A DNA stretch of 64,000 nucleotides, from positions 1-64,000 of the forward strand of contig JAJPIF010000006.1 of NCBI GenBank assembly GCA_021324885.1. Reading direction: 5' to 3'. Position numbers and translations under genes: made by a program. Positions 50,535 through 59,684 of the stretch are shown piece by piece; the stretch's first letter is position 1, and every line of letters starts with the position of its first letter. The notes beneath the pieces are model-generated. The model ran no database searches, was not told where the DNA came from, and saw only the letters and a list, made by a program, of their open reading frames with translations. This DNA comes from Pseudomonadota bacterium (GTDB lineage: Bacteria; Desulfobacterota; Binatia; Binatales; Binataceae).

Positions 50535-52616
50535 CTATCTTTCAGTCAGGCCGTCGGGCGGGGTAGGCGCAGACTCCGACGGCGGCGGGGTCGGCTTTAC
50601 CGCTTCGACGTTGGGCGTGCCCTGCACGTTGAGCTTCAGTCTGGGATCATTCCTGAACGCGTCGACCAACCGTCGCGCTACTTCGTCCTGGGTTTCCGCC
50701 GTGCTGTCGATTCGCACCGGGTAGCGGACCACCAGTTCAATTGCCGTTTCGCTGAACTGGAGCCGCGACATCGGCTTGGGCTGCTCCGCCCTTATGCCGA
50801 GCGTCTTTTCCATGTTGAGGTACTCGCGTTGCACTGAATCCCGATAGCGGTTGTACACTTGCTCCACAATCTCGAGCAGACGTTTTTCCACCACTGTGTA
50901 ATCAGTATCGGGGGCAAGGCTGATTTTCAGTTCGTTCCAGGTGAAGTTGGCGCCTGGCACCTGACGGAAAAAATTTCCGGTAGTTTGAAACACAACCGAA
51001 TTGGGAAAAATAACTGCGCGGCCGGTCGGCTGCTGGCCGTTGGCGTCCCCCGACAGCTCCAGCATCGTCAGTTTGAACAGACCGATTTCCAAAACGTCGC
51101 CGTTGATGCCGGAGATCTGAACCCGGTCTCCGACCCGGATTCCGTAACGGCCGCTTACGTACAGATAACCCGCCATCGACATGATGACGTTCTGCAGGGC
51201 CAGCGCGATGCCCGCAGCGGCGAATCCAAGGATGGTAGCCAACGCGCCGAACTGGTTGGCAAAATCGAACACCAGCACCAGCGCCACAACTACGGTGACC
51301 ACCACGCGGCGGACCTGCAGGAGTTGTTGCCGGCGCTGCCGGTCGTGAACGTAACGAAAAAGAATCCTGCGCCATACGATCGCGCCCACACCCACCGCCG
51401 CCAATACGACCAGCAGTCCGCCCAGTCCCACCGCCAGCGCACGCAAACTGGCCGCGCTTTGGCTGCCGCACATTTCGCGCCATCGCTTCAGGTTGGCCGA
51501 ATACATCGCCAGCACCCCGCTCATCCGGGTCAGCGGCATCAAGGCACCAACGCACAACTTGTAGAGATTGGTGGAATGGTCCAGGCGCGTCTTGATCTGT
51601 TCGAGCGCCGCGGGGTCCGCACCATTGACCTGCATGGCAAGCGTACTTGCCTCGGTATCGATCTGCCGCAGCGCTGCCACCAGAGGGGCGCGCCGCCGGT
51701 TCACAGAATCGTTCAAGGCATTGGTGAGATCGATGGCGCTTGCCAAGGTCTGTTGTTTGCGCGCAAGAGCCAGCAGATTTTCCGCGTTGCCAATTATGCC
51801 GGTATCGGCAATTGGCTGGGCTTGACGCACTGCGTCGGGGGTTTGGGCTGTGACGCCCTCCGGTTTTTGGGGTTGAATGGGTAATTGAACCGATCGCGCC
51901 AGTTCATCGATCTGGCCTTCCAACCCGCCTGCCGAGCTCTCGGCGGCGCCTGTCCCTTTTTCAAAATTGATGAGCGACTGTAGTGACTCGGAGCGCAATT
52001 GGGCCAGCTTGAGCTGGCTTTGCGCTGCCGCGATCTGGTTGATCAATGCCCGGCGTTGCCCGCCCGAACTCCTACGCAGTCGTGCCTGCAGGCGGGCGAT
52101 GGTGGTCCGCCACGATTCGGCGTCGGCCTGTGCCTGTGCCATCTTGGCGGCGAGATCGGAAACCACAGAAATCGCCGCGCTGTTAACTGTGGCAGTTGTC
52201 GTCGCACGCGGAAGCGAAGGCGCAGTGGCCTGAATCAAGGGAACCGCAGCATGCGCGAAGTCGAACGCCAGTTTCAACGCCTTTTGCGCCATCTCCCGGT
52301 CGTCGGCGAAATAGAGGATTTCGGCCGGCTCGGTAGCCAGCCTTTGCTCCACGTCCAGGTTCCGATACCAATTGATCGTCGCGTTCAAAAATGAGATTAC
52401 CCCGGCCTCAGTGATTGGCGGCTTCTCCTGGACCGGCTGCGGTAGTGCCGCGGCCTGTGTCGACGGTTTGGGCATAGCGGTGGGCGGCGCTTTTGGGGAT
52501 CCTTTTTCCCCGGTCATGGCAGCGCTCGACGAGGCGGCGCTCGCCGGGACGCATGAGAGCAACAGCACAAGCAGAAAGAACGAAAAGCAACGCAACTGAT
52601 TTTCCGACAAACGCAA
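50535..52616 (-). CDS. Large MscS-type mechanosensitive channel with periplasmic coiled-coil domain
   Basis: A 693-residue protein. The signal peptide RCFSFFLLVLLLSCVPASAA comes first. The periplasmic region (about 70-380) has long helices likely to form a coiled coil (MAQAQADAESWRTTIARLQA, INQIAAAQSQLKLAQLRSES). It is followed by several membrane helices (residues 390-490) and the MscS domain with FAAAGIALALQNVIMSMAGY and RYGIRVGDRVQISGINGDVL. It resembles MscK/YbdG-size channels that relieve osmotic shock. It appears monocistronic. The C-terminus is proline-rich. Confidence 0.85.
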   Translation of the reverse strand: MRLSENQLRCFSFFLLVLLLSCVPASAASSSAAMTGEKGSPKAPPTAMPKPSTQAAALPQPVQEKPPITEAGVISFLNATINWYRNLDVEQRLATEPAEILYFADDREMAQKALKLAFDFAHAAVPLIQATAPSLPRATTTATVNSAAISVVSDLAAKMAQAQADAESWRTTIARLQARLRRSSGGQRRALINQIAAAQSQLKLAQLRSESLQSLINFEKGTGAAESSAGGLEGQIDELARSVQLPIQPQKPEGVTAQTPDAVRQAQPIADTGIIGNAENLLALARKQQTLASAIDLTNALNDSVNRRRAPLVAALRQIDTEASTLAMQVNGADPAALEQIKTRLDHSTNLYKLCVGALMPLTRMSGVLAMYSANLKRWREMCGSQSAASLRALAVGLGGLLVVLAAVGVGAIVWRRILFRYVHDRQRRQQLLQVRRVVVTVVVALVLVFDFANQFGALATILGFAAAGIALALQNVIMSMAGYLYVSGRYGIRVGDRVQISGINGDVLEIGLFKLTMLELSGDANGQQPTGRAVIFPNSVVFQTTGNFFRQVPGANFTWNELKISLAPDTDYTVVEKRLLEIVEQVYNRYRDSVQREYLNMEKTLGIRAEQPKPMSRLQFSETAIELVVRYPVRIDSTAETQDEVARRLVDAFRNDPRLKLNVQGTPNVEAVKPTPPPSESAPTPPDGLTER

Positions 52617-53043
52617 ATCAAATCTCCGTCTTGCCTTGCGGCCTCGGTCCTGGAATCCTCATCCCGGCCGTCTTATCAACAAACTCCGCGCGCGACGAAA
52701 ATTCAAACCGTCCGCCTACGTCGTCATCGCAACAACATCATGGCGGAGGCTGAAGGCGGCGCGCTGAAGGAGCCGAACCCATAGCAGTGGTTATGAGCTT
52801 CAAAGGGATCAGAGTAACATCTTGCCGTTTGCACCCGGAGGGATGTGGGACCGCGCCAAGCCTGAACCCGCTCCTTGATGCGGCAGGCGGGAAAAGTCGG
52901 GCTCTATTTGACCTCGTTGTACGCCATTGCCGGCTCGAATGCGCGATCGAGTTCCTTCAGCAGCATGGCTGGCTGCGCGTTGCGGCAACGCGGCCGATTG
53001 AGCGTGGGGCGAGCGCGCACTCGGGCATCGTGAGACGTCGCCG
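52617..53043. other. 427-base intergenic region, nothing recognised
   Basis: Between the MscS and glucokinase genes I see no supported coding region, RNA gene or strong terminator on either strand. Short frames here lack ribosome binding sites and any recognisable domain. Confidence 0.5.
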
Positions 53044-54033
53044 CTACATGCACATGTTAAGCGCAAAATGCGCCGCCCCTATCAGCGGCGCGTGCGGATT
53101 GAGCGCCACGCTGACCTCGATGGTTTTGAGCACCGCAGCCATCCGCCCCTTGTCGGCGAATGCCTCCATGAAGCTGCCATTGCGCAGCACCGCGATCAGC
53201 TTGGGCGCAATCCCGCCGGCAACGACCACGCCGCCCAACGCCATACAGCGCAGCGCCATGTTGCCGGCCTCGGCGCCGTAGATCGACGCGAAAACATCGA
53301 GCGTCTCGACGCACAGCTCGCTCCGTCCGGCCAGCCCCGCCTCCGATATGATGGCGCTGCGATCGCCTCCGGCCGCGAATTCATCCTTCAGCCATTGCGG
53401 TTCCGGGGCGAAACCAGTGTCGCGTAGAAAGCAGTAAATGTTGTAAATACCCGGCCCGGATAACAGCCGCTCGTTGCTTATATGGGTGCCGAACCGCTCC
53501 TGCAGGTAGCGCAGCAACCGAAACTGGCGCTCATTGCGCGGCGCAAAATCGGCGTGGCCGCCCTCACTTGCGATCGGGTGGTGCTGGGAGCCGTCCCAGC
53601 ACAAAAACGCCTCTCCCAAGCCGGTTCCAGCCGCAATCACCGCGATATTGCCCTGGTGCGCGGGCAAAGTCCCCTGATTGAGGACCTCGAGCTCCTGGGG
53701 CGAGAGGTGAAGGACTCCGAGAGCGGTGGCCTGCAAATCGTTGAGCAGCCGGACCGGGCACTTGAGCAACGCTTGCAGACTTGCTTCGGAAACATTCCAG
53801 GTCAGGTTGGTGGGATGCGCCCTGCCCTCGATGACAGCGCCCGGGATGCCAAAACAGGCGGACTCCAGTTGGATGGCGGGATAATCACGCAGGAACTCGC
53901 CGATGATGGTCTCCAGGGCGCCGAAGCTGGCGCTGGCAAAGGAGCGCTCGGCTTTTTGACGCAGTCCCTGCGCCGTCCGCTCGTATAGCGCAAGCAGGGT
54001 CTTGGTGCCGCCAATATCGCCCGCGATGATCAT
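53044..54033 (-). CDS. glk: Glucokinase (PF02685 type)
   Basis: A 329-residue ATP-dependent hexokinase-fold enzyme. The phosphate-binding loop is IIAGDIGGTKTLLALYE, followed by SACFGIPGAVIEGR, LTWNVSEASLQALL, LLNDLQATALGVLHL, AAGTGLGEAFLCWDG and PIASEGGHADFAPR. The last is the glucose-binding E-G-G-H motif of GlcK-type kinases. It phosphorylates glucose to glucose-6-phosphate. ATG 54033 begins the conserved fold; the frame to 54093 is an unlikely extension. It lies 67 bases after the aldolase gene on the same strand and may be cotranscribed. Confidence 0.92.
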   Translation of the reverse strand: MIIAGDIGGTKTLLALYERTAQGLRQKAERSFASASFGALETIIGEFLRDYPAIQLESACFGIPGAVIEGRAHPTNLTWNVSEASLQALLKCPVRLLNDLQATALGVLHLSPQELEVLNQGTLPAHQGNIAVIAAGTGLGEAFLCWDGSQHHPIASEGGHADFAPRNERQFRLLRYLQERFGTHISNERLLSGPGIYNIYCFLRDTGFAPEPQWLKDEFAAGGDRSAIISEAGLAGRSELCVETLDVFASIYGAEAGNMALRCMALGGVVVAGGIAPKLIAVLRNGSFMEAFADKGRMAAVLKTIEVSVALNPHAPLIGAAHFALNMCM

Positions 54034-54100
54034 GGGGGGTGCTCGACGTGCTTTCAATGGGCGCGGCGCCATCTGGCCGCATCCGCCCGTCAACAGCCGC

Positions 54101-55027
54101 TCAGCGCGTCTGACCGGCGTAGATGTTGATTATGTCGTTTAACATCTTGAGCGCATCGGGTTTTTTGCGCTGGAAGGTGTTGCGGCCGATGATCGAGCCG
54201 AAGCCGCCGCCGTCGCGAATCGCGCGAATTTCTTCGAGCAATTCCGCCTCGTCCGGTTTGGCTTCGCCGCCCGAGAAGATCACGATCCGCCGCCCGTCAA
54301 ATGCGCTCTGAACTACGTGCCGCACTCGTTCGGCTTGCGTCCCCAGGGGGACCTTGTTCTGTTCGTAAACGGCTTTAGCCTCGGGCTGTTCGATATGAGC
54401 GCTGGGCAGCTTGACCTTGATCACGTGCGCGCCTAACTGCGCGGCTATTTGTGCCGCATAGGCGCAGACGTCCACCGCGGTTTCGCCCGCCTTGCTCAGA
54501 TCGGAGCCCCGCGGATATGACCATACCACCACCGCCAGGCCCGCGTCCTTGGCCTCGGCCGCCAGTTCGCGCAACTGCTCGTACATCTCGGTCCGATGCT
54601 GCGAGCCAGGGTAGATCGTAAAGCCGACAGCGCAGCAGCCCAGGCGCAGCGCGTCGTTCACGCCGGCGGTCATCGCCGGAATTGGATCGGCTTCTTTATG
54701 GAGCAGATCGTGGTTGTTGCACTTGAGGATAAGCGGGATCTCGCCGGCGAACTCCGCCGCGCCGGCTTCGATGAACCCCAGCGGAGCGGCGTAGGCGTTG
54801 AGTCCCGCTTCGAGCGCCAACTGGAAATGATAGAACGGATTATAGGCCGGCGGATTCATCGCGAAGCTGCGTCCCGGCCCATGTTCGAAACCCTGGTCGA
54901 CAGGCAGGATCACCATCCGGCCGGTGCCGGCCAGCCTGCCATGATTAAGCATCCGCGCAAGGTTGCTCAACACGCCCGGATTCTCGCCCTGATACCAGCC
55001 AAGGATTTCACGCACCCGCGGTGTCAT
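54101..55027 (-). CDS. Class I fructose-bisphosphate aldolase (DhnA/FbaB type)
   Basis: A 308-residue Schiff-base aldolase. ILPVDQGFEHGPGRSFAMNP, LKCNNHDLLH and VVWSYPRGSDLSKAGETAVD are family blocks. The Schiff-base lysine lies in AHVIKVKLPSAHIEQ, and IVIFSGGEAKPDEAELL plus IIGRNTFQRKKPDALKM close the barrel. It cleaves or forms fructose-1,6-bisphosphate without metal. With glk, glgP and ppdK it forms a hexose/gluconeogenesis set, though not one operon. It lies between the aminotransferase and glucokinase genes on the same strand. Confidence 0.92.
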   Translation of the reverse strand: MTPRVREILGWYQGENPGVLSNLARMLNHGRLAGTGRMVILPVDQGFEHGPGRSFAMNPPAYNPFYHFQLALEAGLNAYAAPLGFIEAGAAEFAGEIPLILKCNNHDLLHKEADPIPAMTAGVNDALRLGCCAVGFTIYPGSQHRTEMYEQLRELAAEAKDAGLAVVVWSYPRGSDLSKAGETAVDVCAYAAQIAAQLGAHVIKVKLPSAHIEQPEAKAVYEQNKVPLGTQAERVRHVVQSAFDGRRIVIFSGGEAKPDEAELLEEIRAIRDGGGFGSIIGRNTFQRKKPDALKMLNDIINIYAGQTR

Positions 55028-55240
55028 GATTCAAACCTCCAGATTTTCAGCGTTCAACAAGCAAGATGCAGGCCTGCCGATTATACGCTCGCAAGGCCCC
55101 AGTCCGTGTCACAGACTCGTCAATTCGGCAACTGACATCGGCAACGGACATACGATACTGTAGCAGCCCGCGAGGCGAGGCCAAACCGATTGCGGGTTAT
55201 CGGCCAGGACGCCTGCGATGCACTTGTCCGGCACAAGGGC

Positions 55241-56446
55241 TCAGGTTCGCGCGACTTGCCCGAGCGAGTCCGTGATGGCCCGGAGAGCGAAATCCACTTC
55301 CGTATCGCTGATCGTCAGCGGCGGGGCCAACCTCACGACGCGATCGCAGTTCAGGGTCCAATTGACAATCACGCCGGCCTCGATACATCTGGCAGCCAGG
55401 CGGCGCGTGAGATCGGCGCACTTCAATTCGATACCGATCAACAGGCCGACGCCGCGGACCGCAGTGATTGCCGGAGCGCGCAAATTCTTCAGGTGTCCAA
55501 TGATATTGTTGCCAATCCGGGCGGCACGCTCCGCCAGGTTTTCCTCCACCATGACCTCGAGCGCGGCGAGGCCCGCAGCGCAGGACAGCGGATGGCCGCC
55601 AAAGGTGGTGATATGTCCCAGCGGTGGATCGTGCGCCAGCACCGCGAGCAGCGAACGGGAGGCGCAAAACCCGCCCAGCGGCAGACCGCCACCCAGCGCC
55701 TTCGCCATCACGACTATGTCCGGGACGACACCAAAATGTTCGAGGGCGAAGAGCTTGCCGGTACGGCCAAAGCCGGTCAGGACTTCGTCGAAAATCAACA
55801 GCGCTCCCGCCGCGCTGCAACGCTCGCGCAGTGCGTGCATGAATTCGGCGGTTGGGACATGCACTCCGCCTTCGGCCTGGACCGGTTCGATCACTACGGC
55901 GGCCACGGTGTCATCGATTGCTTCCAGCGCCGCGATTTCGCCGTAGGGTAGATGATGGACGGGTCCGGGCAGCGGCTGAAATGGCGCGCGAAATCCGGGA
56001 TTGCCGGCCAGCGCCAGCGCACCCATCGTATCGCCGTGATAGGCGCCGTCGAAGGCGACGAAGGCACTCCGACCGGTATGTTTGCGCGCGGTTTTCAACG
56101 ATCCCTCAATCGCTTCCGCGCCGCTGCTGGTGAAATAGACCTGCTCCAGTCCGGCGGGAAGCAATCGGATCAAACGGCGCGCGAGCTCCACCTGCGCATC
56201 GAGGACGTATTCCCCGTAGACCATCACATGCAGGTAGCGCTCGGATTGGCGGCGGATGGCGGCGAGAACTTTGGGGTTGGCGTGGCCACAATTGGCAACA
56301 CCGATTCCCGATATGAAATCGAGGTAGCGTTTGCCGTCGCGCGCAATAAGCCACGAGCCTTCGGCCCGTTCGATTTCGAGACCGATCGGGTCCGGCGAAG
56401 TCTGGGCGAGGAAATCAAGAAAGTCCGCGTGCAATCGATTATCCAT
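55241..56446 (-). CDS. Class III PLP-dependent aminotransferase
   Basis: A 401-residue fold-type I enzyme. The substrate/PLP region is VYFTSSGAEAIEGSLKTARK, and AYHGDTMGALALAG stacks on PLP. Asp220 in LIFDEVLTGFGRTGK contacts the pyridine nitrogen and Lys249 in VMAKALGGGLPLGG forms the Schiff base. Class III enzymes transfer amino groups to or from terminal carbons (ornithine, GABA, omega-amines, acetylornithine). The start overlaps the end of the LuxE-LuxC gene by eight bases, so an aldehyde product of that protein is an attractive amino acceptor; this is inference. Confidence 0.9.
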   Translation of the reverse strand: MDNRLHADFLDFLAQTSPDPIGLEIERAEGSWLIARDGKRYLDFISGIGVANCGHANPKVLAAIRRQSERYLHVMVYGEYVLDAQVELARRLIRLLPAGLEQVYFTSSGAEAIEGSLKTARKHTGRSAFVAFDGAYHGDTMGALALAGNPGFRAPFQPLPGPVHHLPYGEIAALEAIDDTVAAVVIEPVQAEGGVHVPTAEFMHALRERCSAAGALLIFDEVLTGFGRTGKLFALEHFGVVPDIVVMAKALGGGLPLGGFCASRSLLAVLAHDPPLGHITTFGGHPLSCAAGLAALEVMVEENLAERAARIGNNIIGHLKNLRAPAITAVRGVGLLIGIELKCADLTRRLAARCIEAGVIVNWTLNCDRVVRLAPPLTISDTEVDFALRAITDSLGQVART

Positions 56447-58862
56447 CGCCCGTCTCCATCAACCGCAGGAAGCGGCCGCCACCATGAGGCCAGGAGGGCG
56501 GCGGAGACTGCAGTTGGCCCGGTTCGCAGAAATACGAAACGCCCGCCTGGCGCAGTATCTTGCGCGCCGCTTCCAGGCGCCCGGCGGGGTCCGCGATGAC
56601 GCATCCTTCAAGCACGGCGGTGGCGGAATTCAGCCTTCGCGCCAGTTCTTCCCGACTCTCGAAAACGCTGATACGGACGCTGCGCCGCAGCGGCGCCGGT
56701 TGGAAGCCAGCGTGCGGATCAAAGATCACGGTCCAGCTCAAATCCTTACCCTCCCAAAGCGCGACTGGCGCACCGCCAATCGCGCGCCATCGAGTGCTTT
56801 CGCGCAGCGCACGCGCGGCGGCGCTTTCATCCATCGGCGGATTCGGATCGGGAGGCATCGCGAGGCTGGCTGCCTCCAGTTCCAGCGCCAGCATTTGACC
56901 AAAATCGCGCCCCGACGCCGGCGTGCCCTCGATCATTATGTGATGCAGCGAAAGACATCCGCGCTGATCGAAGAAGCTGACGTCGCGAGCCAAGGCCGCG
57001 GCTGTAGAGCGTGCGCTGGCGCCGGCGATCGCTTCACTTGCGAGCACCGCACCGCTGATCCGGCTGCCAAAGCCGATTAACTTCGGACCGGCAATCGCCG
57101 CCATGGCGGTGATCGTCCGGTCCTCACCAAAAGCCACGATACGATCGCACGCGGCGGCCATCGCGGCGGTCGACGGGTAATCGGAACGACCCCACACCAC
57201 CACGCACATTCGTGAGGCGAGGGCTGGATCGATCGATTGTACGGTGCGGCAAAACTGGGCGAAAAACCGCGGCTCCAGGCTGGAGGCTTTGACTATCACG
57301 GCGGCGCCCGCAATCAGCGCCTGCACCACTTCATGGAGCCCCGCGCCGATCACGTTGCCGGGCATGATGAAGCCGATCAGTCGCTCACGCGTGGAAAGTC
57401 TGCGCGCGAGATCCCCCAAGGCGCCGGCAGTGAAACCCGCCAGCAAAGCGTCGAGTGACGCGTTGAGCAGCGCCAAAGTTGGTCCGTTCGCGGATGCGGC
57501 GGCGACAGTGGCGACACGTTGGGCGAAGCTGGGGTCCCGCCATCGTTCGCAGGCGCGGGCCAGGACCGCGGCGATGTGTTGCGGCGACAACGGCGCGGCA
57601 ACGGCCGAGCGCAGGCGCGATGCGATCTCGCCAAGTTCGGACGCCCCTTCTCCGGTCAGGCAATGGGCAAGTTCCTGGCCGGTTTCCGCGGGAATTCGCC
57701 ATCGTGCCGGCGCATCATAACCCAGCCTTCTGCCCTTTCCTCTGTTTTCCTGCACCAGGCCCTGAGCCGGGAGCGAAGCAGGAAGCCTCGCTGCGAACTG
57801 CTCGATTGCCAACGCGCATCCCCTCGGATCGGCGCTGAGGTAGCGGCCGAAAAGGCGCACGGTCCCGTCGGCATTCACCATGCCTATATCTTCAGTCAGC
57901 AGCGCCGATACCGAACCCGCGTTGGCCAGGTCGAAGAACGAAAGCAGTCCAAGCTCACCGGGCCCTAGCGGAGCGAGAGTTTTTGGGTCGCGCGCGATGA
58001 CCTTCAGCCACGGTGGAGCAACCTTGACGCGTTCAAGCCCGTCGTCTGGCGACGATAGGTAAGAATTCAAGCTGGTCGCATCATAAAGCTGTGAGCACAG
58101 CTCCGTCATCCCGTACTCGTTGATAACCCACGGCGGCGGGATTGCCAGATAACGGCTGGCCATCTCGAAAATGTCGCCGGGGGCCAGCGGATGAGACTGT
58201 CCTTTCGCACCGCCGGTATCCATCAGGCGCGATCCGGCTGCCAGCTGCAGTCGCGCGCCCTTGACGCGCAGGTACTGGAACAACGACGAAATCGCTGCGG
58301 TAGTGGATAAAATACAAAGTGGTGCGCCGCGATTTTCAGCTTCATGCAGGAAGCTCAAAGCCGCCTGGAGGTCCACCCCTTGCCGGGTGGCGCAGCATAG
58401 CCCCTCGCCGCCGCCGAAGACTTCGATACACCAGCTAATCATCTGGCTCAGAGAAGACTCCGGCATCCGATCGGCCGTGGGGTGCAACGCCAGCATCCAG
58501 GGACGGCATCCATCAGGGAATAGCATCCGCTGCATATGCTTCAGCGCGGAGGCACGGTAAAGCTCAATATCCGCGATGAGATGGCGTCCGCGCTCTTCGC
58601 GCCCAAGTGTGGTGCCGCTGGTCATGAAAACCCGCCGGGGCGTTGCGCTGCAAAACTCGACATATTTGAAAGCGGCGGTGGAGACCGGGGGGATTTCAGC
58701 CACGGTGCGAACTTTTTCCGGCGGCATGCCGCAGCTCAACACGAATCGACGATAAGGTTGCACCCTGGCAAATTGGTCCTCGAACACCGCCAGCGCCAGC
58801 TTCTCGAAGTACGTCGGGTCAGGATTTTCAATAAAATTCAGGATTTGCGCTTTGATGGTCAT
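56439..58862 (-). CDS. Fused LuxE (acyl-protein synthetase)-LuxC (acyl-CoA reductase)-like fatty acid reductase
   Basis: An 807-residue protein from ATG 58862. Residues 5-360 are LuxE-like: SCGMPPEKVRTVAEIPPVST, the adenylation motif FMTSGTTLGRE (79-89), VINEYGMTELCSQLY (247-261), and the acyl-accepting cysteine C349 in SADPRGCALAIEQ. Residues about 470-760 are LuxC-like: GFIMPGNVIGAGLHEVVQAL, VIVKASSLEPRFFAQFC, and catalytic C636 in FFDQRGCLSLHHIMIEG. LuxE activates a carboxylic acid and transfers it to LuxC, which reduces it with NADPH to aldehyde. No luxA or luxB is nearby, so this is not bioluminescence. It overlaps the downstream class III aminotransferase. Confidence 0.88.
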   Translation of the reverse strand: MTIKAQILNFIENPDPTYFEKLALAVFEDQFARVQPYRRFVLSCGMPPEKVRTVAEIPPVSTAAFKYVEFCSATPRRVFMTSGTTLGREERGRHLIADIELYRASALKHMQRMLFPDGCRPWMLALHPTADRMPESSLSQMISWCIEVFGGGEGLCCATRQGVDLQAALSFLHEAENRGAPLCILSTTAAISSLFQYLRVKGARLQLAAGSRLMDTGGAKGQSHPLAPGDIFEMASRYLAIPPPWVINEYGMTELCSQLYDATSLNSYLSSPDDGLERVKVAPPWLKVIARDPKTLAPLGPGELGLLSFFDLANAGSVSALLTEDIGMVNADGTVRLFGRYLSADPRGCALAIEQFAARLPASLPAQGLVQENRGKGRRLGYDAPARWRIPAETGQELAHCLTGEGASELGEIASRLRSAVAAPLSPQHIAAVLARACERWRDPSFAQRVATVAAASANGPTLALLNASLDALLAGFTAGALGDLARRLSTRERLIGFIMPGNVIGAGLHEVVQALIAGAAVIVKASSLEPRFFAQFCRTVQSIDPALASRMCVVVWGRSDYPSTAAMAAACDRIVAFGEDRTITAMAAIAGPKLIGFGSRISGAVLASEAIAGASARSTAAALARDVSFFDQRGCLSLHHIMIEGTPASGRDFGQMLALELEAASLAMPPDPNPPMDESAAARALRESTRWRAIGGAPVALWEGKDLSWTVIFDPHAGFQPAPLRRSVRISVFESREELARRLNSATAVLEGCVIADPAGRLEAARKILRQAGVSYFCEPGQLQSPPPSWPHGGGRFLRLMETGDG

Positions 58863-59040
58863 GTAAACCAATCGGCGGCCCCGCCGTCTAATGATCCAGC
58901 GCTGCGGTGGAGCATTCAACCCGACGCCGAAGCGGCATGAAGGTGAAAGTTTTGGATTAAATTTTTTCTTTGCGAGCCTTGATGCATCCTTGGCTTTTTG
59001 CTACTACCAATTCTGGTTGCGCCCAGGAGGGGCGTGGCGA

Positions 59041-59469
59041 ATGAAAAGATTTGCCGCTGGCGTGGTGCTCGGATTCATTCTGAGCTGCGGGTTGGGCTTG
59101 GCTGCCCAAAGTCTGGATCACAACGGTACGTTTTGGAACAATCTGGGCAGTTCTGCGAAGCAGGGTTACGTGGATGGCTATAGCGACGCCATGAACGTGA
59201 GCATCGGCAAACTGGACAATCTGATGATTGCGGCCGACCTGTTTCGATGGAAGGGGGCAAAGAAAATCATCCGTCAGCTCTCGCGTGAGCTTGCCACCTC
59301 GGATCAGCGTCCTGAGGAGTTAGTCAAGCGCCTCAACGAACTCTATGCCGATCGCAAATACAGCGAATTGGATCTGGGTTCGGCGGTGCAGCTGCTGACC
59401 ATGCGCACTCAGGCCCCCGAGGCGCAGTCCCCAACCGGCTCCAGCAATCAGGCGCCGTCAACCCGCTAG
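59041..59469 (+). CDS. Small exported protein, hypothetical (142 residues)
   Basis: ATG 59041 follows AGGAGG. The signal peptide is KRFAAGVVLGFILSCGLGLA with likely cleavage after AAQ. The mature helical protein includes FWNNLGSSAKQGYVDGYSDA, KKIIRQLSRELATS and RLNELYADRKYSELDLGSAV, and has a Ser/Pro/Gln tail. The AKQGYVxGYxDA stretch recalls Rap1a/Tai-like helical periplasmic proteins, but the match is weak. It is divergent from the LuxE-LuxC gene and 215 bases before the HtrA-like gene. Confidence 0.65.
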   Translation: MKRFAAGVVLGFILSCGLGLAAQSLDHNGTFWNNLGSSAKQGYVDGYSDAMNVSIGKLDNLMIAADLFRWKGAKKIIRQLSRELATSDQRPEELVKRLNELYADRKYSELDLGSAVQLLTMRTQAPEAQSPTGSSNQAPSTR

Positions 59470-59684
59470 CCAAACTGCGGGAACTCCTTGCCCTGCACGC
59501 CCAGCGGGCGGCAGCGGGCAGTCGTTGCGGCGTGAGAATCCGAGCCGTCGCCAAGCCTCTTACTGGTTGGCGGCTTCTCCTGTTCAATGACCAAATGGGG
59601 CCGCCGCGCTGTCTGGCGGTCGGCACAATGCACTTGCAAGTGGCCGTGAGCCTGCCTAGCCTAAATCAACGGAGAGTGTAGGGC

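Noticed and set aside
55241-58862. Bioluminescence (lux) operon
   Set aside because: LuxE and LuxC domains are present but no luciferase (luxA/luxB) or luxD gene occurs anywhere in the window. The neighbouring aminotransferase, aldolase and kinase genes point to metabolism instead.
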